In this document: piece after piece, positions 53,767 to 63,828 of the stretch
Layout of the letters: every line of letters starts with the position of its first letter
Position numbering within the stretch: position 1 is the stretch's first letter
Assembly: GCF_023634655.1 (NCBI RefSeq)
Contig: NZ_JAMKMS010000013.1
Span: forward strand, 1-64,000
Source: Vibrio methylphosphonaticus
Lineage (GTDB): Bacteria > Pseudomonadota > Gammaproteobacteria > Enterobacterales > Vibrionaceae
Direction: 5' to 3'
Length of the DNA stretch: 64,000 nucleotides
Notes under the pieces: generated by a model
Told to the model about the DNA's origin: nothing
Seen by the model: only the letters and a program-made list of their open reading frames with translations
Databases searched by the model: none
Program-made: the position numbers and the translations under genes

Positions 53767-54759
53767 TCACGACTGCCAGTACAGCGTCTGCTCATCCAAT
53801 GTTGAGATCGGAAGTCGACAGTTTGGCCACGCCACTTCAAGTTGGGCGGCGAATAACTGCATTGTATCAAGCCCCGGCGTTACATTTGGAACTTGCCATT
53901 GAGAAAAACGAGCAAGGTGATTAAGACCAATGCTGCTTTCTAAACTGGAGCTAATAACCACTTGAATGCCTTGCTGGTGCGCCGCTTCAATCAGCGTTAT
54001 GCACTTCTCTAGACTGCCGACTAATGTCGGTTTAATAATCAGCGTTTTTACTCCGGTCAACGAGTCGAAGGCAAAATCGGATGCGCGTACCGCTTCTTGT
54101 AACGTTTCATCCCAGGCTATCGCTATCCCCGTATCACCCGCAAAAGAAAGACTATCGCGCGATGTTTTGCACGGTTCTTCTATAAAAGCGATACGTTCGC
54201 GTAGGGATGGCGCGATGTAGGAAGCAAACTTATTGGCTTTTTCAAGGCTCCATGATCGATTAGCATCCAATCTCAAGGTCAGATCTGGTATGGACTCCAA
54301 GAACAGGCTAACGATCATGCCATCACGAATTGCTTCGTACATACCGACTTTAATCTTTGCGACTTTACGACCAGACATAGTGTTGAGGATGGGAAGAAGG
54401 TCATCTGGATCACCGGAACACAACGGCGCCGCCTGGTAATTACCACGGTTCGGTAAGCGACTGGCCAGTTCCATCACCGCGCAAGATAAGCCGAACGCTA
54501 CGGAAGGACAATACTCGTCAAGGTCAGAGCCGAGTTGGCCTTTTTTTACCCATGATTCAAGATAATGCTGCGCTTGATTGCCCGCTTCTTGTAACGATTC
54601 TTGACTAAAACCCGGTAGCGGTGCGATCTCACCCAACGCATGTTTACCGTTTTCAATCAGTTCAACAACCCACCCTTCACGAGCAGTGAGTTTGGTATCT
54701 CGTAAGATCACGCCACTGTCCATAGGTAACGTGTAACGATAAAGCTTTGCTTGTCTCAT
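53767..54759 (-). CDS. menC: o-Succinylbenzoate synthase
   Basis: An enolase-superfamily dehydratase turning SHCHC into o-succinylbenzoate, 330 residues from ATG 54759 (GGAA upstream); ATG 54768 is possible. Catalytic and Mg ligands: Lys-x-Lys in AKIKVGMYE, Asp in RLDANRSW, Glu in IEEPCK, Asp in IAWDETL and Lys in IIKPTLVGS. The long open frame upstream is non-homologous. Length fits MenC of gammaproteobacteria. Confidence 0.95.
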   Translation of the reverse strand: MRQAKLYRYTLPMDSGVILRDTKLTAREGWVVELIENGKHALGEIAPLPGFSQESLQEAGNQAQHYLESWVKKGQLGSDLDEYCPSVAFGLSCAVMELASRLPNRGNYQAAPLCSGDPDDLLPILNTMSGRKVAKIKVGMYEAIRDGMIVSLFLESIPDLTLRLDANRSWSLEKANKFASYIAPSLRERIAFIEEPCKTSRDSLSFAGDTGIAIAWDETLQEAVRASDFAFDSLTGVKTLIIKPTLVGSLEKCITLIEAAHQQGIQVVISSSLESSIGLNHLARFSQWQVPNVTPGLDTMQLFAAQLEVAWPNCRLPISTLDEQTLYWQS

Positions 54760-54867
54760 GGTCGACATTCCGCGTTTAAATTTTTTTTGTATGAGGTTAG
54801 ACGTATGAAGATAGATATTATTAGCCGCTCTTCCAGTTAAGAAGAGCGGCATAACGACCGTCGTCGC

Positions 54868-55734
54868 TTAAGGATTGCGAGGGAATTTATTGAAATCAGG
54901 ACGACGTTTCTCGTTAAACGCATTACGTCCTTCTTGGCCTTCTTCTGTCATGTAGAACATCATAGTGGCATTACCTGCAAGCTCTTGTAGACCAGCTTGG
55001 CCATCACAATCGGCATTTAATGCCGCTTTAAGGCAACGCAGAGCCATAGGGCTGTGTTGCAGCACTTCACGAGACCAACGGATAGACTCCTTCTCTAGAT
55101 CGGCAACCGGAACCACGGTGTTCACAAGCCCCATATCTACCGCCTCTTGAGCATCATAAAAACGGCACAAGAACCAAATTTCACGCGCTTTTTTCTGACC
55201 GACAATGCGAGCCATGTAAGAAGCACCCCAACCGCCATCGAACGAACCTACTTTCGGGCCAGTTTGGCCAAACTGAGCGTTGTCTGCAGCGATAGTTAAA
55301 TCACACATCATATGTAATACGTGACCGCCACCTACAGCCCAGCCTGCTACAGCCGCAATCACTGGTTTAGGGCAGGTACGGATCTGACGTTGAAAGTCTA
55401 ATACGTTTAAGTGGTGAGTACCCGTATCATCTTGGTAACCGCCGTAATCGCCACGAACTGATTGGTCGCCACCGGAACAAAATGCCTTTTCTCCTAAACC
55501 CGTTAAGATAATCACACCAACATTTTCGTCATAGCGTGCATCCGCCAACGCACGGATCATTTCTTGAACGGTACGAGGCGTGAATGCATTGTGAACTTGT
55601 GGTCGCGCAATGGTAATTTTAGCAATTCCATCTTCAGATTTGTGATATTGAATATCTTCAAAGTCACACGTGACGTCAGCCCAGTTTACGGGTGCATAAA
55701 GTTCTTCTTCGGTTAATCCAACTGTTTTTGCCAT
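54868..55734 (-). CDS. menB: 1,4-Dihydroxy-2-naphthoyl-CoA synthase
   Basis: A crotonase-fold enzyme that closes the second ring in menaquinone synthesis, 288 residues from ATG 55734 (GGAAC upstream). Seen: [26 protein letters not shown], the oxyanion [63 protein letters not shown], and the C-terminal NEKRRPDF. Highly typical of MenB. Confidence 0.97.
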   Translation of the reverse strand: MAKTVGLTEEELYAPVNWADVTCDFEDIQYHKSEDGIAKITIARPQVHNAFTPRTVQEMIRALADARYDENVGVIILTGLGEKAFCSGGDQSVRGDYGGYQDDTGTHHLNVLDFQRQIRTCPKPVIAAVAGWAVGGGHVLHMMCDLTIAADNAQFGQTGPKVGSFDGGWGASYMARIVGQKKAREIWFLCRFYDAQEAVDMGLVNTVVPVADLEKESIRWSREVLQHSPMALRCLKAALNADCDGQAGLQELAGNATMMFYMTEEGQEGRNAFNEKRRPDFNKFPRNP

Positions 55735-55759
55735 GGTATGTTCCAATGTTAGCCACCGT

Positions 55760-56614
55760 TTAGTTCGGTGTGTTTATATACTTGAGCAGAGCAGACGTAA
55801 ACGCCTTAGGGTGCTCTTTGTGAACGTTATGTCCCGCATGCGGAACTACGTAATGATTTAAACCGCTAAGCCTTGCCAATGCAGTGAACTTTGTATCGTT
55901 TTCACCACTGATGAATAACGGCGTATGACCGGAGTCAAAACTCAATTGTTGCACTTCTTCTAGTAAGTACGGCTGACGTCCCAATGAGGTGCTATCCAGC
56001 ATCGTACTTAATTTATGACCTAGGTTAACACTTCGCTTTGCAATCAAAAGTTGTCTTTGCTCATGATTTAATGAAGAAAACACAGGCTGTCGGTACCAGT
56101 CGGCTAAAACATCTTCAATTTTTTCGATTTGAAAGCGTCTTGCCCAAGCTTGATCCGCTACTAGGCGTTGCTGGCGCTCGTCATGGTTTTTCAGACCAAA
56201 ATTACCGCCTTCAATGACCAGCCCTAAAATTGGGTTTGAGCACCATCTCTTTGTCGGATGCATCGTTAAGCAATACATCAGTAATCGTGCACCCAATGAA
56301 TAGCCAATTAGGCACACCGGTGTCATTGGGTCAATGTGGTGTGCATCAAAAGCATGTTGAATCGCAGCACCGAGTAACACACTTGCCTCTTCAAATCCCG
56401 AGCAAGTGACATGATCGCTTAGGCCATGTCCCGGCAAGTCTAAGAATAAACGTGGGTAATCCGTTAGCTCATCGGTGACATGACACCAATCGTCAGTCGA
56501 GCCAAGAAAGCCATGCACAAAGACCAATATAGGTCGACGTATGTGAGGTTGGCATCCCGGTAGAAACCGAGTGCTCAGTAGGCTCGAGTTTGGTAAATTC
56601 GCATTATTTAGCAT
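55760..56614 (-). CDS. menH: SHCHC synthase (alpha/beta hydrolase)
   Basis: 284 residues from ATG 56614. An alpha/beta hydrolase that removes pyruvate from SEPHCHC in the menaquinone pathway. Motifs: oxyanion region [22 protein letters not shown], nucleophile elbow [12 protein letters not shown] (Ser) and catalytic His in [11 protein letters not shown]. The open frame extends 14 codons into menD's end; the two genes overlap or abut, as usual in this operon. Confidence 0.93.
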   Translation of the reverse strand: MLNNANLPNSSLLSTRFLPGCQPHIRRPILVFVHGFLGSTDDWCHVTDELTDYPRLFLDLPGHGLSDHVTCSGFEEASVLLGAAIQHAFDAHHIDPMTPVCLIGYSLGARLLMYCLTMHPTKRWCSNPILGLVIEGGNFGLKNHDERQQRLVADQAWARRFQIEKIEDVLADWYRQPVFSSLNHEQRQLLIAKRSVNLGHKLSTMLDSTSLGRQPYLLEEVQQLSFDSGHTPLFISGENDTKFTALARLSGLNHYVVPHAGHNVHKEHPKAFTSALLKYINTPN

Positions 56615-56624
56615 GATGCGTATG

Positions 56625-58334
56625 TCAGAGTTCCAACGCGTTAACTTGCTGAGCAAGTGAGCGAATATGACCGCCGACTTCTTCGCTAGGCGTATTGACT
56701 TCCACCAAAAGCGTCTTTGTACCGTTCGCTAAGTGACTGAGCAATATTGACTCAAGTTCCGCGTTCGATTGAGGCTGGCAATAGTCCAAACCAAACTGCG
56801 CCGCGGCATGCTGGAAAGTGAACCCGTGAGGCATTTGATAACAGGCCACTTTTTGTTCAAGAGGCACTGGCAGCAAATCAAAAATAGCGCCGCCATCGTT
56901 GTTCGTCACGACAATAACATGTGGTTTTGTCGCGCGGCTAAACAAAGCTAACGAGTTCAAATCATACAGCAGCGAGGTATCGCCTAGGTACATCACGATT
57001 GGTAAGTCTTCAGCGCGAGCAACGCCACTGGCCGTTGCCACTAAGCCATCTATTCCTGATGCGCCCCGATTACTATACGTGCGATGCCCGTTGATTGAGG
57101 ACAGCATATCAACAAGCCGAACTATAAGACTATTGCCTAAGAATACCGGTATTCCTTTAGGCAACACTTGCATACTCTTTGCCACATCGAATTCGCTTAT
57201 TGTCTCTGCAGGAACAGATAACGCTTTAGTCGCGATGGCAAACCGCTTCAGCTCATCTCCCCAATGGGCATGTTGAGAAGGCGTTGACAGCGCTAGCGCC
57301 TCCCTTAACCATTGCTCAATGTCCACCAGCAAGTGCGTCATTGGTATATGGTCAGGGTTAAGACGATCCAAGTGCTCGGTGAGCAAAACACAGCGGGTAC
57401 CGCGGGTAACTTGTTCACTTAACCATTGGTTAAGTCTTTTAGATACAAACCTAGCACCAACTTGCAAAACAAAATCGGCGTGTGAAAGCTGATGATTTGC
57501 CTTTTGGTTTTGCAGCCAAAGATCATAGTGTTGCCAATCACCGCCCTGCCCCGATTGAGGATCAAAGACAATAGGCCACCCTAATGATTGAGCCAGCGTC
57601 GCAGCTTGATTGGCAATACTCAAGCTGGTATTCCCAACGAGAATAACCCCTTTTTGAGCACCAAGATTTAGCTGCTGAATGCTCTCAGCATAATCTCGAA
57701 TGACAGGGCGTTCGTATCGTACATAAACATCGTCACTGTCTAACCACCCCCTGATTGACTCACGGTAGTCCTGAAACATTGATTGGTCTTCACCGCCGTA
57801 CAAGGGCTCAGGATAAGGGCAGTTAATATGTATACTTCCGCCATTTTGTTGTTGCGAGACGAAAGCGGAGTCAATAGTGGTCAGTAGCCAGTTTAATGAA
57901 ATCGTGGTATTTGGCGAAGGTAAGCCGACGTATTTCGTTACGTGATTAGAAAAAATGCCCGTTTGCACAATGGCTTGGTTTGCGCCGCACTCGACTAACT
58001 CGATCGGACGATCGGACGTGAGTAATATCAGCCGTTCTTTGGTCAGCATAGACTCCGCAACGGCAGGTAATAAATTGGCGACTGCAGTGCCAGACGTGAC
58101 AATAACCGCGACAGCATTATTGGTTGCCTTTGCCAGTCCTAGCGCTAAAAACCCCAACCCGCGCTCATCAAAATGGCTATGCAAGGTAAAGCCACCGTGA
58201 TCCACAGCTTCTAACGTTAACGGTGTAGATCGAGATCCAGGGGCGATGCAAAGGTGACGTACCCCTTGCCGATAAAGCGCCTCCAACATGACTTGAGTCC
58301 ACACCCTATTTAATGCCGCTTGGTGCGCCATCAT
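56625..58334 (-). CDS. menD: SEPHCHC synthase (thiamine-diphosphate enzyme)
   Basis: A 569-residue ThDP enzyme condensing isochorismate with 2-oxoglutarate. N-terminal pattern CIAPGSRSTPLTL and SHFDERGLGFLALGLAKATN (catalytic Glu), and the ThDP/Mg motif YLGDTSLLYDLNSLALFSRATKPHVIVVTNNDGGAIFDLLP near residue 440-480. The start overlaps the menF stop (ATGA-type overlap), with GGAG upstream. Confidence 0.96.
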   Translation of the reverse strand: MMAHQAALNRVWTQVMLEALYRQGVRHLCIAPGSRSTPLTLEAVDHGGFTLHSHFDERGLGFLALGLAKATNNAVAVIVTSGTAVANLLPAVAESMLTKERLILLTSDRPIELVECGANQAIVQTGIFSNHVTKYVGLPSPNTTISLNWLLTTIDSAFVSQQQNGGSIHINCPYPEPLYGGEDQSMFQDYRESIRGWLDSDDVYVRYERPVIRDYAESIQQLNLGAQKGVILVGNTSLSIANQAATLAQSLGWPIVFDPQSGQGGDWQHYDLWLQNQKANHQLSHADFVLQVGARFVSKRLNQWLSEQVTRGTRCVLLTEHLDRLNPDHIPMTHLLVDIEQWLREALALSTPSQHAHWGDELKRFAIATKALSVPAETISEFDVAKSMQVLPKGIPVFLGNSLIVRLVDMLSSINGHRTYSNRGASGIDGLVATASGVARAEDLPIVMYLGDTSLLYDLNSLALFSRATKPHVIVVTNNDGGAIFDLLPVPLEQKVACYQMPHGFTFQHAAAQFGLDYCQPQSNAELESILLSHLANGTKTLLVEVNTPSEEVGGHIRSLAQQVNALEL

Positions 58335-59638
58335 GATGCTACTCCAAACAACGGATGCTCGGTAATCAGGCTAAGTAGCGTCGACATTTTTTTATCCAGC
58401 TCTTGCCATTCGTGCTCAGCAACCGAACCAGGAACAATGCCTGCACCCGCGAACAGTTGTAATTGGTCTTCAACGAGCAACGCGCTGCGAATCGCGACGC
58501 AAAATTCAGCACTGTCGTGACTCAGATAACCAACGGAACCGGCATACCAGCCACGGGCAAAGGGCTCATTTTGTTCGATGTATTGCATGGCAGCCTGACG
58601 CGGCAAACCAGCAACGGCCGCCGTCGGCTGCAACGCCTGCAATAACTGCACACCATTTATTCCAGTGTTAAGCTGAGCATGAATATTACGTTTGAGGTGC
58701 TGAACCTTGCGCAAACGTACTAAGCGAAGTTCTTTTTCTATTGCGACACCACACGAGTGCGGCGCTAAGCTTTGTTGAATATCATCCACAACATACTGAT
58801 TTTCTTTTATATTTTTGGCATCTTGAGTTAACCAGTTAGATAGCTGCATGTCATGGGAGGCGTTACCACCTCGACCAATGGTGCCGGCTAATGCTTCCGT
58901 TTCTAACTCGAGCCCACGGCGTCGATACAAACGCTCTGGGGTTGAGCCGACAAAACTATGTTTAGGAGACAACGCCATTAAAAAGTGAAAGCTGTGGTGA
59001 TTATTCAAATAACTCGCTTTTAGCAGTTGGGCTGGTGAAATTGGCGTTTGTAGGTCAATTGACGTCTTACGAGCCAATACTACTTTCTTAAATTTTTCTT
59101 GTTGAATACCCTGTAATACATCATCAACTAAATCACCCCATTCAGCTTCGGTTGGGGTGTGCGTTATCGCCTCTACCGAAGTAGAGATAGGCGGTAAATC
59201 TTGATGAGAAACAATCAGACGTTGCAGGGCTCGTATCGACGTATCAATATTCGTCCCGATATTAACGGCTAAACGCCAACCGTTATCAAAACGAATCAAT
59301 TCTATTTGTGGTAAAAAGAAAAAAGCTGGCATACAACGGCGGTTCTTTGCCGTATGGCCATCAAAAGAACGTCCGCCCCATACTCGCTGGTTTCGGTCTA
59401 AGATTGCGTATGCTGGCGCTGGTTCAGAAAACGTATGTAACTGACCCAGAGCGACGACTTCTTCACGGGTGTCTCGCGACTGCCAATAGAACTTGGGGTA
59501 ATGAGGTTGCACATCTAACCAGTCAATACTTGATGACTTGGGTTTACCATCCAATGGTTGTTCAAGACGCTTCGTACCCGGAGGCACACTCTTCAACTTA
59601 TCAAGAAGCTGGATAATAGCTTGTTTTAAATGAGACAA
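58331..59638 (-). CDS. menF: Isochorismate synthase, menaquinone-specific
   Basis: A 435-residue chorismate-utilising enzyme that opens menaquinone synthesis. The conserved C-terminal half includes KKVVLARKTSI, FVGSTPERLYRRRGLELETEALAGTIGRG, KNIKENQYVVDDI, HLKRNIHAQL, GLPRQAAMQYI and PFARGWYAGSVGYL. First gene of the operon menF-D-H-B-C-E; its promoter should lie in 59639-59869, shared with divergent alaA. Confidence 0.95.
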   Translation of the reverse strand: MSHLKQAIIQLLDKLKSVPPGTKRLEQPLDGKPKSSSIDWLDVQPHYPKFYWQSRDTREEVVALGQLHTFSEPAPAYAILDRNQRVWGGRSFDGHTAKNRRCMPAFFFLPQIELIRFDNGWRLAVNIGTNIDTSIRALQRLIVSHQDLPPISTSVEAITHTPTEAEWGDLVDDVLQGIQQEKFKKVVLARKTSIDLQTPISPAQLLKASYLNNHHSFHFLMALSPKHSFVGSTPERLYRRRGLELETEALAGTIGRGGNASHDMQLSNWLTQDAKNIKENQYVVDDIQQSLAPHSCGVAIEKELRLVRLRKVQHLKRNIHAQLNTGINGVQLLQALQPTAAVAGLPRQAAMQYIEQNEPFARGWYAGSVGYLSHDSAEFCVAIRSALLVEDQLQLFAGAGIVPGSVAEHEWQELDKKMSTLLSLITEHPLFGVAS

Positions 59639-59869
59639 ATCAACCTCAAAACGATTTCTTTAATTTAATCAGTGATACAGAGCTACTGTATTTATACCTA
59701 CAAGATAGATCAAGCGCCAAGACCGTTATTTGCTAACCATGTGCTGTAGCACGCCACAACCAGATTCATATCAACACTTTATTTCCTACTTTTATTAGAT
59801 TTTTATTCTATAAAAAAGCAATCTGGTGTAATTTGGTAAAGAAATTATCGGATTTTTAGGAACATAACA

Positions 59870-61084
59870 ATGAAAAATATCGAGATGTCGTCAAAACTCG
59901 ATAATGTCTGCTACGACATTCGAGGACCAGTACTCAAACATGCTAAGCGCATGGAGGAAGAAGGGCATAAAATCCTGAAACTGAATATAGGAAACCCCGC
60001 CCCTTTTGGTTTTGACGCCCCCGATGAAATCTTAGTCGATGTGATAAGAAATTTACCAACATCGCAAGGTTATTGTGATTCCAAAGGTATTTACTCCGCT
60101 CGTAAAGCTGTGGTGCAACACTATCAAAAGAAAGGCATTCACAGCCTAGACGTTGAAGACGTCTATATCGGCAATGGCGTATCTGAGCTTATTGTAATGG
60201 CGATGCAAGCTCTGTTAAACAACGGAGATGAAATGTTAGTTCCCGCTCCTGACTATCCTTTATGGACAGCAGCGGTTTCTCTGTCTGGCGGCACGCCCGT
60301 TCACTACCTCTGCGATGAGGAAGCTGATTGGTACCCAGACCTGGATGACATTAAGAAAAAGATTACACCGAAAACTCGTGGCATTGTTCTAATTAACCCG
60401 AACAACCCAACGGGTGCGGTGTACAATCGCGACTTTTTGCTCGAAGTGATCGAAATTGCTCGCCAGCATAAGTTGATTATTTTTGCTGACGAGATTTATG
60501 ACAAAGTGCTGTATGACGGCGCGACACACATTCCTGTCGCAACACTTGCTGAAGATGTGCTGGTGCTCACCTTTAATGGTTTGTCTAAATCTTACCGTGT
60601 TTGTGGCTTTCGCGGCGGCTGGATGTTTTTAACTGGTCCAAAAGAGCATGCCGTTGGCTACATTGCCGGTTTGGAAATGCTCGCCTCCATGCGGCTTTGT
60701 GCCAATGTGCCTATGCAACATGCCATCCAAACAGCGCTTGGTGGATACCAGAGTATTAATGAACTCATTCTTCCTGGCGGTCGATTGCTTGAGCAACGAG
60801 ATCGCGCGTATGATCTTATTACGCAAATCCCTGGCATATCTTGTGTGAAGCCGAAGGGCGCCATGTACCTATTTCCAAAAATTGATACGAAGATGTACAA
60901 CATCAAAGATGATCAACGCATGGTACTTGACTTCCTCAAGCAAGAAAAAGTACTGCTCGTTCAAGGCACTGGCTTTAACTGGCCAAAACCCGATCACTTC
61001 CGCATCGTGACCTTACCGCATGTCGAAGATCTGGAACTAGCCATCGGAAGATTCGAAAAATTCCTAACAACCTATAGCCAGTAA
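59870..61084 (+). CDS. alaA: Glutamate-pyruvate aminotransferase AlaA
   Basis: A 404-residue class I PLP aminotransferase. It begins SSKLDNVCYDIRGPVLKHAKRMEEEGHKILKLNIGNPAPFGFDAP, the AlaA/YfbQ signature. NPNNPTGAVY, FADEIYDKVLYDG and the PLP lysine in NGLSKSYRVCGFRGGW follow. It makes alanine from pyruvate with glutamate. AGGAACATAAC precedes the ATG. It is divergent from menF and followed by yfbR, as in other vibrios and enterics. Confidence 0.94.
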   Translation: MKNIEMSSKLDNVCYDIRGPVLKHAKRMEEEGHKILKLNIGNPAPFGFDAPDEILVDVIRNLPTSQGYCDSKGIYSARKAVVQHYQKKGIHSLDVEDVYIGNGVSELIVMAMQALLNNGDEMLVPAPDYPLWTAAVSLSGGTPVHYLCDEEADWYPDLDDIKKKITPKTRGIVLINPNNPTGAVYNRDFLLEVIEIARQHKLIIFADEIYDKVLYDGATHIPVATLAEDVLVLTFNGLSKSYRVCGFRGGWMFLTGPKEHAVGYIAGLEMLASMRLCANVPMQHAIQTALGGYQSINELILPGGRLLEQRDRAYDLITQIPGISCVKPKGAMYLFPKIDTKMYNIKDDQRMVLDFLKQEKVLLVQGTGFNWPKPDHFRIVTLPHVEDLELAIGRFEKFLTTYSQ

Positions 61085-61123
61085 CTCTTTCATATTGTTA
61101 TTAATAAGCCTATTCTTATTGAA

Positions 61124-61152
61124 TACCGCACTGTGAGGTGCGGCATTTTTTT
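61124..61152 (+). terminator. Terminator between alaA and yfbR
   Basis: CCGCAC-TGTGAG-GTGCGG followed by CATTTTTTT, 40 nt past the alaA stop and just ahead of the yfbR ribosome site. Confidence 0.85.
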
Positions 61153-61166
61153 AGGGAGGTTGCCCA

Positions 61167-61766
61167 ATGGAAAACAGTTGTATCAAAGAAAGCCACTTTT
61201 TTGCTCACTTAGCTCGGATGAAGCTCATACAACGCTGGCCTTTAATGCGTTCCGTATCCAACGAAAACATCTCAGAGCATAGTCTTCAAGTCGCATTTGT
61301 CGCGCATGCACTCGCGATAATAAAAAATAAAAAATTTGGCGGAAACACCAACCCAGAACGCATTGCGATCTTAGCGATGTATCACGATACCAGTGAAGTG
61401 TTAACAGGCGATCTCCCTACCCCAGTCAAATATTACAATCCTGAAATTGCCAAAGAATATAAAAAAATTGAAGCCGCAGCCGAGTTAAAACTTCTGTCCA
61501 TGCTGCCTGAAGAGTTTCAAGAAAATTTTAAGCCTTTTCTTGTTTCCACTAGTGCTTACGAAGAAGATACCAAAATCGTCAAACAAGCCGATTCTCTTTG
61601 TGCTTACCTCAAATGTCTTGAAGAACTCAGTGCGGGCAATCACGAATTTGCGTTGGCAAAAAAACGACTCGACCAAACGCTTAAATCCATCGCAACCGAA
61701 GAAATGAATTACTTCTTGCATACCTTTGCTCCGAGTTTTGAGTTGTCGCTCGATGAAATCAGTTAG
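61167..61766 (+). CDS. yfbR: 5'-Deoxynucleotidase YfbR (HD domain)
   Basis: A 199-residue HD-domain phosphohydrolase that dephosphorylates deoxyribonucleoside 5'-monophosphates. HD metal ligands: [17 protein letters not shown] (His), then [21 protein letters not shown] (His-Asp). [16 protein letters not shown] carries the last conserved Asp. The ribosome site GGGAGG is strong. It stands just before a dGTPase-like gene, so the pair may adjust deoxynucleotide pools. Confidence 0.95.
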   Translation: MENSCIKESHFFAHLARMKLIQRWPLMRSVSNENISEHSLQVAFVAHALAIIKNKKFGGNTNPERIAILAMYHDTSEVLTGDLPTPVKYYNPEIAKEYKKIEAAAELKLLSMLPEEFQENFKPFLVSTSAYEEDTKIVKQADSLCAYLKCLEELSAGNHEFALAKKRLDQTLKSIATEEMNYFLHTFAPSFELSLDEIS

Positions 61767-61870
61767 TCCGCCCCGACATCAGACTCAAGACAGCAGGTAA
61801 GCGAATAACAACATAATATCGCTGTGTGTTAAAAAGCGACACGATAAAGCGTAATGAGAGTGGTAACCCA

Positions 61871-63199
61871 ATGCAGTTAGAACAACCGTTGATTTGGCAA
61901 TCAAGGCACAGTGATGAGCACAAGCTACGCCGTAATGATCATAGGGACCCATATCAAAGAGATCGAGCCCGAGTCCTGCATTCTGCTGCTTTTCGTCGTT
62001 TACAAGCTAAAACACAGGTGCACGGTACCGGTGGCAACGATTTTCATCGAACTCGCCTGACGCACTCACTTGAAGCAGCACAAATTGGCTCTGGGATTGT
62101 TTCTCACTTGCGACAAAAACAGCCTGAGTATCTGGAAATCCTACCCAGTGACGCCTTAATTGAAACGCTTTGCCTAGCGCATGATATCGGTCACCCTCCC
62201 TATGGTCATGGAGGCGAAGTCGCATTGAACTATATGATGAGAGACTTTGGTGGCTTTGAAGGCAATGCCCAAACATTTCGTATCGTGTCGCAGCTCGAAC
62301 CTTATACCGAACATCACGGAATGAATTTAACACGCCGAACCTTACTTGGTTTACTTAAGTACCCCGCCTATTTGAGCCAAACCTGTGCCAGAACTCAGCC
62401 TGAGCCAGTCGCACATCAACGTCAGCTTAAAGCCAAAGATTGGTCGCCGGCTAAAGGCATTTATGACCAAGATAACGCACAATTTGAATGGGTCACGCAG
62501 TCACTCAGCCAAAATGATCACTCGCAATTACAACAAATGCGCACACCTCAACTAGCCAGTGATCAGCACAACAAAACCAAATTCAAATCTCTCGACTGCT
62601 CAATTATGGAGCTAGCCGATGATATTGCTTATGGCGTTCACGATTTAGAAGATGCCATTGTACTTGAGCTAATCAGTAAAGAAGCATGGCGAACCAGTAT
62701 TGAAGGCCAACTTTCTTTGCAAGCTAACTCATGGTTCAGCCAGCATTTTGATGCAATTACTGAGTTATTATTTTCCGGTAAGCATTATCAAAGGAAAGAC
62801 GCCATCGGGGGCATCGTTAATGCATTGCTCACGAGCATTAGTATCGCACCACATGCTGATATTACCTTTGATTCGCCCCTACTTCAGTTCAATGCCTACT
62901 TGCAACCAGAAATGGCGCACGTACTCTCTATCCTAAAACAATTTGTTAGTGAGCATGTCATACAAGTACCACGGGTACAGATTTTTGAGTATAAAGGCCA
63001 ACAAATTATTATGGATCTCTTTGAAGCGTTCAGCGCCGATCCTGCGCGCTTATTACCAGAGTCCACAAAAGAGATTTGGCTGAATACCGAAGGGGACGAG
63101 GCGAAAGGAATGCGGGTGATCGCCGATTATATTTCTGCGATGACCGATGGCTACGCTCAAAAAATGCACCAACAATTATTTGCAGCACATTCACATTGA
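61871..63199 (+). CDS. Deoxyguanosine triphosphate triphosphohydrolase-like protein
   Basis: 442 residues from ATG 61871 (the frame opens at 61826). An HD-superfamily dNTPase: FRRLQAKTQVHGTGGNDFHRTRLTHSLEAAQIG, LCLAHDIGHPPYGHGGEVALNYMM (HD) and MELADDIAYGVHDLEDAI (last Asp). Dgt-like enzymes cleave dNTP to nucleoside and triphosphate. Length matches the type 2 dGTPase-like subfamily of vibrios rather than enteric Dgt. The last part with MQQL... binds nothing recognisable. Confidence 0.9.
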   Translation: MQLEQPLIWQSRHSDEHKLRRNDHRDPYQRDRARVLHSAAFRRLQAKTQVHGTGGNDFHRTRLTHSLEAAQIGSGIVSHLRQKQPEYLEILPSDALIETLCLAHDIGHPPYGHGGEVALNYMMRDFGGFEGNAQTFRIVSQLEPYTEHHGMNLTRRTLLGLLKYPAYLSQTCARTQPEPVAHQRQLKAKDWSPAKGIYDQDNAQFEWVTQSLSQNDHSQLQQMRTPQLASDQHNKTKFKSLDCSIMELADDIAYGVHDLEDAIVLELISKEAWRTSIEGQLSLQANSWFSQHFDAITELLFSGKHYQRKDAIGGIVNALLTSISIAPHADITFDSPLLQFNAYLQPEMAHVLSILKQFVSEHVIQVPRVQIFEYKGQQIIMDLFEAFSADPARLLPESTKEIWLNTEGDEAKGMRVIADYISAMTDGYAQKMHQQLFAAHSH

Positions 63200-63225
63200 T
63201 CACGCCGTTCACTGATGTTGGTAGA

Positions 63226-63828
63226 CTACTCGTAGTTTCGTTCGAAAACGCCCGGTGGCATCTGCGAAATATGAAACTCAATCATTTGGTTAAAAGCAAA
63301 TATTAGCGGGGAAAAATCTCGCTCGGGTTCGAGTATAGACAGAATATGGTAGCCCGCTTCTACGGTTGACAACGCATTACTCGTTGGCGCTTTTCGAATA
63401 CGATAGTCACCTTCAAGATCCGTCGGTAATTGCACCATTGGCAGGTTATGAAGATTCTTCGATAAGGTCCAAATCTTATAGGCCTTTTTCCATGTACCAT
63501 CTAATAAAATAATACGAAATGGCCTTGTATCATGGGTTTGACTGAGCGGTTCAAGTGGTTGCGATTGTTCACCAAGAAATAACACACAAGTTCGAAAATT
63601 CTCGTCTGCCAATAATGCATTAAGTGCAGTATTATCTGAAAAGTTTTCACCAATGAATACTTGTGTCGAAGGTAAGGACAACTGCAGTATTTTAGCCGTA
63701 CCAAGTGGGCGTTTTTCCTCACTAGGATGCTGTAAGATAACCAATTCAGACCCGCTGTTAATCGATGTAATCCATTGACAGATACAGGCACGCTTTGCCT
63801 TAAAACATTGAGGACAAAATTTCAACAT
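63226..63828 (-). CDS. DTW-domain protein, probable tRNA aminocarboxypropyltransferase (TapT-like)
   Basis: About 200 residues. It starts with a zinc-type knuckle CPQCFKAKRACIC and has HPSEEKRPLGTAKIL (SAM-binding), LLDGTWKKAYKIW (the DTW-like motif, here DGTW), RIRKAPTSNALSTVEAGY and a C-terminal MIEFH segment. Members such as YfiP add the acp group to U47 of tRNA. ATG 63828 is used, but ATGs at 63846 and 63861 are also in frame. Its start codon overlaps the start codon of the divergent rhombosortase gene, which is unusual. Confidence 0.88.
   Translation of the reverse strand: MLKFCPQCFKAKRACICQWITSINSGSELVILQHPSEEKRPLGTAKILQLSLPSTQVFIGENFSDNTALNALLADENFRTCVLFLGEQSQPLEPLSQTHDTRPFRIILLDGTWKKAYKIWTLSKNLHNLPMVQLPTDLEGDYRIRKAPTSNALSTVEAGYHILSILEPERDFSPLIFAFNQMIEFHISQMPPGVFERNYE

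Noticed and set aside
61167..63199. YfbR plus dGTPase-like pair as an anti-phage nucleotide-depletion module
   Set aside because: The pair lies in conserved housekeeping order after alaA, with no other defence or mobile genes, so a nucleotide-pool role is more likely.
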